This document shows positions 53,485-60,818 of a stretch of DNA of 64,000 bases, one piece after another. The translations under genes were made by a program, and so were the position numbers. The stretch covers positions 310,001 through 374,000 of the forward strand of contig WNKP01000003.1 of assembly GCA_009797885.1 (NCBI GenBank), read 5' to 3'. Position 1 is the stretch's first letter; each line of letters starts with the position of its first letter. Under the pieces are notes generated by a model that saw nothing but the letters and a program-made list of their open reading frames with translations, searched no databases and was not told where the DNA came from. The stretch is from Flavobacteriaceae bacterium GF1. Lineage in GTDB: Bacteria > Bacteroidota > Bacteroidia > Flavobacteriales > Flavobacteriaceae.

Positions 53485-54024
53485 TTGCAACTAGAACTGG
53501 TAGAACAGTGTAAGGCCAACAATAGAAGTGCACAGCTACGGCTGTATCGAAAGTATTGTGAGGGTATGTATTGTGTGGCCATACGTTTTTTGAAAAATGA
53601 GGATGATGCCGAAGATGTGTTGCAGGAATCATTTATCAAAGCCTTTCAGCGCATCCACCAGTACAAGGGTGAAGTAGCATTTGGGGCGTGGCTTAAACGG
53701 ATTGTGGTGAATGGGTGTATTGATTTTTTAAAGTCGAGGAAGCAGCGCATGCTGGAGTTGGATGAGCGCTATATCCATATGGTGGATGATGGGGATTGGG
53801 ATGTGGAAGACGGAATTGATATGGAAGACATTAAAACGGCCATTGAGGAACTTCCGGATAAGTATAGGTACGTGGTTCAGCTCTACTTGATGGAAGGATA
53901 CGATCACAGTGAAATATCGGAAATCCTCGGTATATCCGAAACGGCATCACGGACAAGGCTGTTGCGGGGAAAAGGCAGGTTAAAAGACATGTTAAAGGAA
54001 TTGAATTATGGGACAGGATCTTAG
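53485..54024 (+). CDS. ECF-family RNA polymerase sigma factor
   Basis: 179 residues starting at a TTG. Region 2 carries FLKNEDDAEDVLQESFIKAFQRIHQY. Region 4 carries IEELPDKYRYVVQLYLMEGYDHSEISEILGISETASRTRLLRGKGRLKDML (read in pieces), ending with the recognition helix SETASRTRLLRGKGRL. The next gene overlaps by 17 bp and encodes a single-pass membrane protein, the expected regulator. A third, secreted charged-helix protein follows with a 26-bp overlap. The three form one operon, probably an envelope-stress circuit. Confidence 0.9.
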   Translation: MQLELVEQCKANNRSAQLRLYRKYCEGMYCVAIRFLKNEDDAEDVLQESFIKAFQRIHQYKGEVAFGAWLKRIVVNGCIDFLKSRKQRMLELDERYIHMVDDGDWDVEDGIDMEDIKTAIEELPDKYRYVVQLYLMEGYDHSEISEILGISETASRTRLLRGKGRLKDMLKELNYGTGS

Positions 54025-54598
54025 AAAACTATTTGAAACGGAAAGGAAATCCAAAAAGTATCCGATGCGTGAAGGCCATGAAGCCCGATTTTTGGAACGA
54101 TTGGAATCCGAGCTTCCAAAAAAGGAACCAAGACCTGTGTTCTATTGGGTACGGATAGCCGCTGGGCTGGCTTTGCTTATAAGTATTGGCGCGTATTTTT
54201 TGATAAAAGGCCCTTTAGCTACCAAAACCCCAAACACCATAGTGGTCGATAAAGCGAACTCGGAAACATCAAAAACGGGGATATCCCTGGGAGATCTTTC
54301 CCCGGACCTCCAAAAGGTGGAGAATTTTTATGTGGCCAGCATTAACTACGAACTGTCCCAATTGGATGTTTGCGAGGAAAACAAGGAAATGGTGGACGGG
54401 TTTATGGAGCAATTGGGAGGGCTCGATGAAGAATATCGCGAATTGAACAAAGAACTCAACGAGTTTGGTCCCAATGATGAAACCATTTCCGCCCTTATCC
54501 AAAACCTACAATTACGGTTGCAATTATTGCAAAAATTGAAACAAAAATTAAGTCAATTAAAATCATCAGAAAATGAACAGGAAATCAATATTATTTAG
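54008..54598 (+). CDS. Single-pass membrane protein, probable sigma-factor regulator
   Basis: 196 residues. A basic cytoplasmic N-terminus (about 1-44, RKLFETERKSKKYPMREGHEARFLERL in pieces), a membrane helix at about 45-66, and a periplasmic helical domain (about 100-190) with heptad-like Leu (LQLRLQLLQKLKQKLSQL) suggesting a coiled coil. There is no HxxxCxxC zinc motif of classic anti-sigma factors. Because it overlaps the ECF gene on one side and the charged-helix gene on the other, I infer a membrane-bound regulator. The layout (short cytoplasmic part, one helix, extracytoplasmic sensor) matches that role. Confidence 0.75.
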   Translation: MGQDLRKLFETERKSKKYPMREGHEARFLERLESELPKKEPRPVFYWVRIAAGLALLISIGAYFLIKGPLATKTPNTIVVDKANSETSKTGISLGDLSPDLQKVENFYVASINYELSQLDVCEENKEMVDGFMEQLGGLDEEYRELNKELNEFGPNDETISALIQNLQLRLQLLQKLKQKLSQLKSSENEQEINII

Positions 54599-56024
54599 CG
54601 CAACACTGCTCCTTGGAGTAGGGGTTTGGGCCCAGGAAACCAAAACGTACAAGGAAACCTTTAATGTGGGCGCGGATGCCGTTTTGGAAATCAATACGTC
54701 CCACGCGGATATCGAATTTGATACATGGGATAAAAATCAAGTTGAAATTGTAGCTACGGTAACCTTGGAAGGGGCCGATGAGGAGGACGCGAAAGCCTAT
54801 TTTGAAAAAGATCCGATCAGGATTGTGGGAAACAGCAAGGAAATTGAAATTACGACCCGAACCGCAAGTTCATGGCATTTTGGTAATCTATCGGGAGATT
54901 TTTTCAATGGGGATTTTGATTTCAATTTTGATGTGGAGCCTTTTTTCCTTGATTTGGAAATCCCTGATCTTCCCGAGTTGGCCGTCATTCCCGAATTACC
55001 AATGCTGCCCCCTATGCCAACCATAAACTTTAGAAGTTTTGACTACGATGAATACCAAAGGGAAGGAAGTAAATATTTGGAGGAATGGGCCAAAAGTTTT
55101 GGGGAAGGATTTGATGAGGAGTACAAAGAGCGGATGAAGGAATGGAGCGAAAGGGTAGAGGAGCGTGCCAAAGTATGGGAGGAGCGTAATGCAAAAAAGC
55201 TGGAAGAACGTAAAGAACGATTGGAAAAGAGGGCCGAGGAATTGGAAAAAAGAGCGGAGGAGCGTGCCAGACTATTAGAGGAAAGAAAGCAGGAAATGGA
55301 AGAATACCAAGAGCGCAGGAAAGAATTACTGGGAAAGAGGGCAGAGTCTAGAAGAGGAAGAAGTGGTAGAGAACCCAGAATATTTTACTTTTCGGATGAT
55401 GGTGAAAACAAAAAATATAAGGTAAAGAAGACCATCAAGATAAAAATGCCCAAATCGGTAAGGCTAAAAATGAATGTAAAACATGGTGAGGTAAAACTGG
55501 CCGCTGCCGCCAAGAACATTAATGCAAGCTTGCGTTATGCAAGCTTGCTTGCCGCTACCATTGAAGGGGAAAATACAACCATTAGGGCTTCCTATTCGCC
55601 AATAGTGGTACAGAATTGGAGCTTGGGGCAACTCAAGGCAGATTACTCCAACCCCATTACCCTTAAAGAAGTTGGGGAACTTCAATTTAGTGGGGTTTCT
55701 TCCGATATTGTCATTGACAAATTGCGCAACAAGGTTTTTGCAACCAATAATCTTGGCAAACTATTGATAAATGATATTGGTCCGGGATTTACGGATATTG
55801 ATGTCTCCGTCCAAAATGGTGAGGTAATCTGTATCTTGCCGAGCACCCCGGTTTCCTTTTATTTGAACGGAACAAAATCTACCATACATTACCCCTCGGA
55901 TTTGGTCATGGAGCACACAAAGAATTACGATACCAGTGTCCACAAGGGGTTTAGGGGAAAGGACAACTCGGGAAAACGAATTACGATAAACTCCAAATAC
56001 AGTGATGTGGTATTAAAGGAGTGA
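54573..56024 (+). CDS. Secreted protein: DUF4097-like beta domain split by a charged helix
   Basis: 483 residues with a signal peptide (cleaved after VWAQ, 21). Residues 22-100 and about 280-483 form strand-rich DUF4097-like repeats (LEINTSHADIEFDTWDKNQVEIVA; KMNVKHGEVKLAAAAKNINASLRYASLLA). Between them lie an acidic/Pro-rich linker (110-150) and a very long helix at 180-258, made almost only of Glu, Arg, Lys and Leu with E/K-R pairs four residues apart. This resembles a single charged alpha-helix or coiled coil. No catalytic motif is visible. It is the third gene of the ECF operon and is likely its envelope effector or sensor. Confidence 0.75.
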   Translation: MNRKSILFSATLLLGVGVWAQETKTYKETFNVGADAVLEINTSHADIEFDTWDKNQVEIVATVTLEGADEEDAKAYFEKDPIRIVGNSKEIEITTRTASSWHFGNLSGDFFNGDFDFNFDVEPFFLDLEIPDLPELAVIPELPMLPPMPTINFRSFDYDEYQREGSKYLEEWAKSFGEGFDEEYKERMKEWSERVEERAKVWEERNAKKLEERKERLEKRAEELEKRAEERARLLEERKQEMEEYQERRKELLGKRAESRRGRSGREPRIFYFSDDGENKKYKVKKTIKIKMPKSVRLKMNVKHGEVKLAAAAKNINASLRYASLLAATIEGENTTIRASYSPIVVQNWSLGQLKADYSNPITLKEVGELQFSGVSSDIVIDKLRNKVFATNNLGKLLINDIGPGFTDIDVSVQNGEVICILPSTPVSFYLNGTKSTIHYPSDLVMEHTKNYDTSVHKGFRGKDNSGKRITINSKYSDVVLKE

Positions 56025-56085
56025 AGACTTCTGGCAGGAAATCCCAATATCGCTATCAAATCCTAACCTATTAAACTACAAAATG

Positions 56086-56760
56086 CTAATGCGCTTCCTC
56101 CTTTAAATATTCCTGAAAGTTTTCCTTAAATCGATTCAATCTGGGAATTGATACGGCCCGGACATAGGAATTGTCGGGGTTTTTTCGTTCAAAGTCCTGA
56201 TGGTACTCCTCGGCCTTCCAGAATTTTTCAAAAGCCATAACATCGGTAACTATGGGACGGTCATATACGTTTTCGGACTGCAATAGGTTGATGTAGTCCT
56301 CAATCGTCTTCTTTTCATCCCCATTTTTGTAGAAAGCAATGGAACGGTATTGGGTACCGCGGTCGGGCCCCTGTCTATTCAACGTTGTGGGGTCATGTGA
56401 TCCAAAAAATACCTGGACCAAAGCCAAATAGGAGATTTCTTTAGGATTGTAATATACCTCAACTGCTTCCGCATGTTTGGTCCTTCCATAGGCAACTTGC
56501 TCATAGGTCGGGTTTTCCTCACTTCCACCGGAATATCCGGATACTACCTCTTTAACTCCTTTTACACTTTCAAAAATGGCTTCAACACACCAAAAACAGC
56601 CACTGGCAAAATAAGCGGTCTCATATTGCTGCAACTCCTCCGGGGAGAGGATTACCTTCTCAGGGATTTTCGCCTGGGCCAATTCCGCGTTGTTCGACTT
56701 TGTCATGGTATTGCACCCCAGCACGATGGCCACAGTAGAGAGTAATGAAAAAAACTTCAT
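56086..56760 (-). CDS. msrA: Peptide-methionine (S)-S-oxide reductase, lipoprotein form
   Basis: 224 residues from the ATG at 56760, which starts a lipoprotein signal with lipobox VLGC (Cys16). The longer frame to 56796 would add 12 residues and spoil the signal. The catalytic motif is YFASGCFWCVEAIFE (nucleophile Cys in GCFWC), followed by GYSGGSEENPTYEQVAYGRTKHAEAVEV and FFGSHDPTTLNRQGPDRGTQYRS. It reduces methionine-S-sulfoxide in proteins. The lipobox implies an envelope rather than a cytoplasmic location. No MsrB domain is fused. Confidence 0.92.
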   Translation of the reverse strand: MKFFSLLSTVAIVLGCNTMTKSNNAELAQAKIPEKVILSPEELQQYETAYFASGCFWCVEAIFESVKGVKEVVSGYSGGSEENPTYEQVAYGRTKHAEAVEVYYNPKEISYLALVQVFFGSHDPTTLNRQGPDRGTQYRSIAFYKNGDEKKTIEDYINLLQSENVYDRPIVTDVMAFEKFWKAEEYHQDFERKNPDNSYVRAVSIPRLNRFKENFQEYLKEEAH

Positions 56761-56833
56761 AATTGTATTTTTTACCTTTAGTACTGCAATATGCACACAG
56801 ATTACAAGGAATTGGGTTAAAAAATGTTAAGTT

Positions 56834-57517
56834 TTACAGGCTAATGGCTTCACCAATAGCTGGTAACAGTAACTTTTTACCCTTTTCGTCAAAGTAACTT
56901 TGGGCAGCGGCCTTGTCAATGGCAATGGGCGGAAAGGTATCATAGTGGCATCCCATGACGTTTTTACATCCCACAAAATCCGCAGCGATAACAGCATCTT
57001 CGTAACCCATGGTAAAGTTGTCACCGATGGAAAGAATGGCCAAATCAATACTGCCCATGGTTTCTGGAATTAACTTCATATCGTAGGTAAGGGCGGTATC
57101 CCCCGAGATATAGATTATTTTGTTTTCGGCCGAAATGACAAAACCACCGGGGTTTCCACCATAGGAACCATCGGGCAGAACACTGGAATGGATTGCATTG
57201 ACATATTTGACCGTACCAAAATCAAACTGCTTTTTTCCCCCGTGATTTAAGGGATGGCCGTTTAGCCCTTTTCCCCCAAACCATTCCACAATTTCATAAT
57301 TGGATACCAATAGGGCTTCCGGATTGTTTTGGGCAATACGTTCCACATCCAGGACGTGATCCTGGTGTCCATGTGTAATTAAAATGTAATCGGCCCTTAG
57401 ACCGTCAATGTTAATCTCCCTGGCCAATTCATTGGCCGAAATAAAGGGATCGACGATAATTTGCTTTCCGTTTATTTCCAAATGTAGGGAGGCGTGACCC
57501 AAGTATGTTATCTTCAT
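56834..57517 (-). CDS. UPF0173-type metallo-beta-lactamase-fold hydrolase
   Basis: 227 residues from the ATG at 57517. MKITYLGHASLHLEINGKQIIVDPF opens the MBL fold, THGHQDHVLD is the HxHxDH zinc motif, and later His and Asp come from NHGG and SGDTALTYDMK (the Asp bridging the metals). The C-terminal end contains MGCHYDTFPPIAID. Members are putative metal-dependent hydrolases (YtkL/UPF0173) of unknown substrate. It is divergent from the M23 gene, with 76 bp between them. Confidence 0.88.
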   Translation of the reverse strand: MKITYLGHASLHLEINGKQIIVDPFISANELAREINIDGLRADYILITHGHQDHVLDVERIAQNNPEALLVSNYEIVEWFGGKGLNGHPLNHGGKKQFDFGTVKYVNAIHSSVLPDGSYGGNPGGFVISAENKIIYISGDTALTYDMKLIPETMGSIDLAILSIGDNFTMGYEDAVIAADFVGCKNVMGCHYDTFPPIAIDKAAAQSYFDEKGKKLLLPAIGEAISL

Positions 57518-57593
57518 GTTCGTACTTTTTGAAATCAATCTGAAAATTACAAAATCCAATCCCTTTTAAATATCTTGAAGCCGAATTTATGTC

Positions 57594-58268
57594 ATGGAAA
57601 TAGTACAATCTATCACTAAAGGGTCAGGACCTATCCCAATTTTGGACAGCGGCATTCCCGTTTCCCAGTATTGCCCCATCAATTTATCGAAGGACAACAG
57701 GGAACTGAATTCAATTAATGTGTCCGATGCCAAGGAATGTCAGGATTATGTGGACGTTGTTTTAAAAAGAAATGGCAGCAGGGTTGCCTATGGGGGGTAT
57801 TTGGAAAAGAGGAACTTGTATGGGGACAGTGAACGATTCAAGGGGCAGGAACCGAGGGATATCCATCTGGGGATGGATTTCTGGTGCGAGGCGGGAACCC
57901 AAGTTTTGGCACCGCTGGACGGTGCGGTACATTCTTTTGCGAACAATTCCGATTTTGGAAACTATGGACCTACGGTGATTTTAAGGCATCAAATTAATGG
58001 GAATTCCCTTTATACCCTTTACGGACACCTCTCCTTGGAATCATTGGAAGGCCTTTATATGGGAAAGGTCATTGAAAAGGGGGAATCCTTTGCTTTCCTG
58101 GGGACTCCGGACATCAATGTGGGCTATGCGCCCCACCTACATTTTCAATTGGTGCTGGATTTGGATAATTATCAAGGGGATTATCCTGGGGTGTGCTCGG
58201 AAAAGGACTTGATTTACTTCCGCAAAAATTGCCCCGATCCAAACTTGCTTTTGGGATATCCTTTTTAG
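57594..58268 (+). CDS. M23-family peptidase-like protein without signal peptide
   Basis: 224 residues. The M23/LytM core is intact: HLGMDFW (HxxxD), the strand LAPLDGAVHSFANN, the LYTLYGHLSLESL (HxH-type) region and HLHFQLVLD. No signal peptide or membrane segment precedes it, and the N-terminal 60 residues are unlike the usual exported LytM proteins. In some Bacteroidota this M23 unit occurs fused to a class-III aminotransferase and a kinase domain; here it stands alone. It could be cytoplasmic and non-hydrolytic, or exported by another route. The tandem micro-protein module follows on the same strand. Confidence 0.8.
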   Translation: MEIVQSITKGSGPIPILDSGIPVSQYCPINLSKDNRELNSINVSDAKECQDYVDVVLKRNGSRVAYGGYLEKRNLYGDSERFKGQEPRDIHLGMDFWCEAGTQVLAPLDGAVHSFANNSDFGNYGPTVILRHQINGNSLYTLYGHLSLESLEGLYMGKVIEKGESFAFLGTPDINVGYAPHLHFQLVLDLDNYQGDYPGVCSEKDLIYFRKNCPDPNLLLGYPF

Positions 58269-58324
58269 TTATCGGTGTACTGCCCTTAGTTACCGATTAC
58301 TGGTTTTGCACTCAAAAAGCACTC

Positions 58325-58448
58325 ATCGATATTTTTTTACACTTAAGCGCCTAAGGATGTTTTAATCGAAAAATTTAGAACGCTTGGCGAGATAAATCGG
58401 ACTGGTCAGGGGTCGAAAATAGCTTTGATATAAGAAAGATTCGGACTT
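58325..58448 (+). promoter_or_regulatory. Conserved leader, copy 1 of the tandem module
   Basis: 124 bp that align without gaps to 58879-59002. Shared blocks: TTTTTTACACTT, TTTTAATCGAAAAA (ending at 58373), GCGAG with TATCG-like ATAAATCG, and CGAAAATAGCTTTG. TAGCTTTG at 58420-58427 is an exact TAnnTTTG -7 box, placing the transcription start about 15 nt before the ATG at 58449. The upstream block is presumably a regulator site. Confidence 0.7.
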
Positions 58449-58697
58449 ATGAAAGCTATTTTAACCTACTTGGCAATTTTTGCTTTTGCTTTCCTGTCAA
58501 TGGCCCAGGGGAACAAAAGTGAAGTCAACATGGAATTTCCAATGGAAACGATTGGGATCCAACTCGAAGAGGAACCCCAAACAAGAAAGCGGATTCCCAA
58601 GAGTAAGCGTATGGTACGCCTCTACTTATTTAAAAACTCGCGTGTTAAAAAGGAATTGTCCTTTAGGACCAAAAGAAACAAAAGCAAATTAGCGTAA
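58449..58697 (+). CDS. Small secreted basic protein, copy 1
   Basis: 82 residues. A signal peptide (MKAILTYLAIFAFAFLSMAQ) precedes a short acidic stretch and a strongly basic C-terminus RLYLFKNSRVKKELSFRTK. The C-terminal half is clearly homologous to the copy encoded at 59003 (RLYRFKNSRVKKALKFQTK). It has an exact -7 box 22 nt before the ATG and a tiny membrane ORF immediately after the stop. I recognise no named family; a peptide-like, surface-acting or periplasmic binding role is possible but unproven. Confidence 0.8.
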   Translation: MKAILTYLAIFAFAFLSMAQGNKSEVNMEFPMETIGIQLEEEPQTRKRIPKSKRMVRLYLFKNSRVKKELSFRTKRNKSKLA

Positions 58698-58698
58698 T

Positions 58699-58833
58699 AT
58701 GGATACACTGTCTTTAATCTGTTTATGTACGAGCTTGGTTTTTGTAATTGCGTCCATTTACATCAACATAAAGCTCTCCAAAAAGGTTTTTAGGTCAAAA
58801 AATCCGATGCGGCATCATACCTCGCATCGATAA
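58699..58833 (+). CDS. Tiny single-helix membrane ORF, copy 1
   Basis: 44 codons beginning 1 nt after the preceding stop (TAATATG). The sequence is MDTLSLICLCTSLVFVIASI..., a membrane helix with Cys, followed by a basic tail rich in Lys, Arg and His. A similar ORF (METNLSLVVLFCSSVFVFGS...) follows the second secreted-protein copy. Spacing, similarity and repeat context support translation; only comparative data would prove it. Confidence 0.55.
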   Translation: MDTLSLICLCTSLVFVIASIYINIKLSKKVFRSKNPMRHHTSHR

Positions 58834-58878
58834 AATGCACTTCCCTTCGGTGTGCTGTTCATCGGATCAAAAACGGTT

Positions 58879-59002
58879 GTCGAGACTTTTTTACACTTCA
58901 TCCAGAAACTGGTTTTTAATCGAAAAACCCGTGTTCTACAGCGAGTTATATCGCTGCCGCTTTCATGCGAAAATACCTTTACAACGTAAAACAACCCAAA
59001 TC
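58879..59002 (+). promoter_or_regulatory. Conserved leader, copy 2 of the tandem module
   Basis: Gapless partner of 58325-58448. The -7 box is TACCTTTA at 58974-58981, one base from the consensus and exactly as far from the ATG as in copy 1 (29 nt between box start and ATG). TTTTTTACACTT and TTTTTAATCGAAAAA recur at the same distances. Confidence 0.65.
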
Positions 59003-59239
59003 ATGAAAGCAGTTTTGACCTTTTTCCTCTTCATTTTCCTAACAACTTCCGTCATGGCCCAAGGAGCCAAAAAGGAAGTAAAGGTAGCCACGATTACAGT
59101 AGGCGTGGAGCTGAACGTCAAAATTGAAAAAACGGATGTTTACAGCAACAAAGTTGCCCGTTTGTACAGGTTCAAAAATTCCAGGGTAAAAAAGGCCCTA
59201 AAGTTCCAAACCAAAAAACAAAAAGCTAAAATCGCCTAA
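59003..59239 (+). CDS. Small secreted basic protein, copy 2
   Basis: 78 residues from the ATG at 59003; the longer open frame from 58835 is leader sequence, shown by its gapless match to the non-coding leader of copy 1. Signal peptide MKAVLTFFLFIFLTTSVMAQ, then GAKKEVKVATITVGVELN and the basic C-terminus RLYRFKNSRVKKALKFQTK. Homologous to 58449-58697 in both halves. It is followed by a second tiny membrane ORF. Confidence 0.8.
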   Translation: MKAVLTFFLFIFLTTSVMAQGAKKEVKVATITVGVELNVKIEKTDVYSNKVARLYRFKNSRVKKALKFQTKKQKAKIA

Positions 59240-59244
59240 GACTT

Positions 59245-59352
59245 ATGGAAACTAATCTATCCCTGGTTGTTTTATTTTGTAGTTCTGTTTTTGTTTTTGG
59301 TTCGCTACTGTTGTCCTTACGTCTTGCAAAAGCTTCTTTGCGTCGAAGATAA
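59245..59352 (+). CDS. Tiny single-helix membrane ORF, copy 2
   Basis: 35 codons starting 5 nt after the preceding stop: METNLSLVVLFCSSVFVFGS..., one membrane helix and an Arg-rich end. It resembles the 44-codon ORF after copy 1. It lies antisense to the C-terminal codons of the amidohydrolase gene (59252-60811), so one of the two signals could be accidental. Confidence 0.4.
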   Translation: METNLSLVVLFCSSVFVFGSLLLSLRLAKASLRRR

Positions 59353-60811
59353 TACCGTCTTTGATCGTATATTTTACACCCCCAACGCGAACTACTTGGT
59401 TGTCCTCGTTGAGTCTTATGGCCCCGGTCCCATAGAGTACTTTTAGGTTTTTCAGGGGATTTTCCTCTACGATGACAAAATCGGCCAATTTTCCAACGGC
59501 AACAGTCCCTATTTTGTCTTCCATTCCCAAAGCTTCGGCCCCATACAGTGTCGAGGAACGAATTACCTCCAGCGGATGGAAACCCGCTTCCCGGAGCAAC
59601 TCCATTTCCCGTATATAGGCAAAACCATAAAGCTGGAAAATGAAACCGGAATCAGAGCCTGTCGTAACCCTGCCCCCACGGTTCTTGTATTCGTTGATGA
59701 AGGTCATCCAGAGCCTATAATTGTTCCGCCAAGCTACTTCTTGTTCCGTACCCCAATCGTGCCAATAAGAACCATGGCTGATCATGCTGGGTTGATAAAA
59801 TTTCCAAAGGGAAGGTAAGGTATAGGCTTCGTGCCACTCTGCCCTTCTCGCCCTATGCAAGTCCCTGCTGGCTTCATAAATGTTGAATGTTGGGTCCAGG
59901 GTAAAGTCCAGCTCTAGCAACTCATCCATCACCTTGTTCCAATGCTCGGAATAGGGTTCTGCAGCTTGCTCCCAAAGTTTTCCTGCTTCTTCAAATCGGT
60001 GTTGTTCATTTTGATAGTTGTAGTCCAATGGATAGTCCTGAACGGTCCGATCCTCAAAAAGGGCCTCTGGAAGACCGTACCAGTGCTCCATGCTGGTAAG
60101 TCCGGCCCTTGCCGAATGAAGGACGTTCCATCGGCCAACATCCATTTGGGCATGGTGACAAGCGGAACGGAGTCCCAGTTTTTTATTTTCGTCCAGGGCA
60201 GCACGCATGATTTCCGGTGGTGCCCCAAAGAACTTGACACCATCCGCTCCTTTCTTTGCATTCTCGCGCACCCATTCCCTTGCCATTTCAGGCGTGCTGA
60301 TGGGGACATCACTTCCCTGACCAAAACCGGTGTATGCCAGGACCCTAGGAGCTATGATTTCGTTTTTTTCACTTTTACGCTTCAAATCCAGGGTCCAGTC
60401 AATTCCGCGGCCACTGGGCTCACGTACGGTGGTAATGCCATGGGCCATCCACAACTTAAACACATAATCATAATCCGCACCTTGGGATACCCCACCAATA
60501 TGACCGTGCATATCCACAAAACCGGGTAAAAGGTACATGCCGGAACAATCCAATTCCTTCCCCCCGGCTTTAAGTTGAGGTCTTTTGGAGTTGTCAATTT
60601 CCACGCCCGGATAACCTACGACCTCAACACCCACAATTTTGTTGTTTTCTACCACAATATCAATGGGACCCCGTGGAGGGGCACCGTTACCGTTGATCAA
60701 TGTGACCCCTCTTATGATCAATTGGGAAAAGGGACCTTCCCTTAGGTCGTCCTGTGCGGTGACCGTAATCGATAAGAGAAGTACGGTTACAATGGAAAGC
60801 GTTTTTTTCAT
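59252..60811 (-). CDS. Secreted amidohydrolase-superfamily protein
   Basis: 519 residues with a signal peptide (cleaved after VTAQ, 20). The amidohydrolase fold shows DMHGHIGG (first HxH), the catalytic-barrel region with HHAQMDVGRWN and HWYG, and TTGSDSG (late Asp). ALGMEDKIGTVAVGKLADFVIVEENPLKNLK marks the returning composite domain. The lysine or other bridging ligand is not certain. Members of this exported group include imidazolonepropionase-like peptidases and prolidases. It follows the M14 peptidase by 7 bp in one transcript, so a joint peptide-degrading role is likely. Confidence 0.87.
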   Translation of the reverse strand: MKKTLSIVTVLLLSITVTAQDDLREGPFSQLIIRGVTLINGNGAPPRGPIDIVVENNKIVGVEVVGYPGVEIDNSKRPQLKAGGKELDCSGMYLLPGFVDMHGHIGGVSQGADYDYVFKLWMAHGITTVREPSGRGIDWTLDLKRKSEKNEIIAPRVLAYTGFGQGSDVPISTPEMAREWVRENAKKGADGVKFFGAPPEIMRAALDENKKLGLRSACHHAQMDVGRWNVLHSARAGLTSMEHWYGLPEALFEDRTVQDYPLDYNYQNEQHRFEEAGKLWEQAAEPYSEHWNKVMDELLELDFTLDPTFNIYEASRDLHRARRAEWHEAYTLPSLWKFYQPSMISHGSYWHDWGTEQEVAWRNNYRLWMTFINEYKNRGGRVTTGSDSGFIFQLYGFAYIREMELLREAGFHPLEVIRSSTLYGAEALGMEDKIGTVAVGKLADFVIVEENPLKNLKVLYGTGAIRLNEDNQVVRVGGVKYTIKDGIIFDAKKLLQDVRTTVANQKQKQNYKIKQPGID

Positions 60812-60818
60812 TTGATCG

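Noticed and set aside
58835-59239. Long version (134 codons) of the second secreted protein
   Set aside because: The extra N-terminal part is the leader, which matches the non-coding leader of copy 1 without gaps; the signal peptide starts at 59003.
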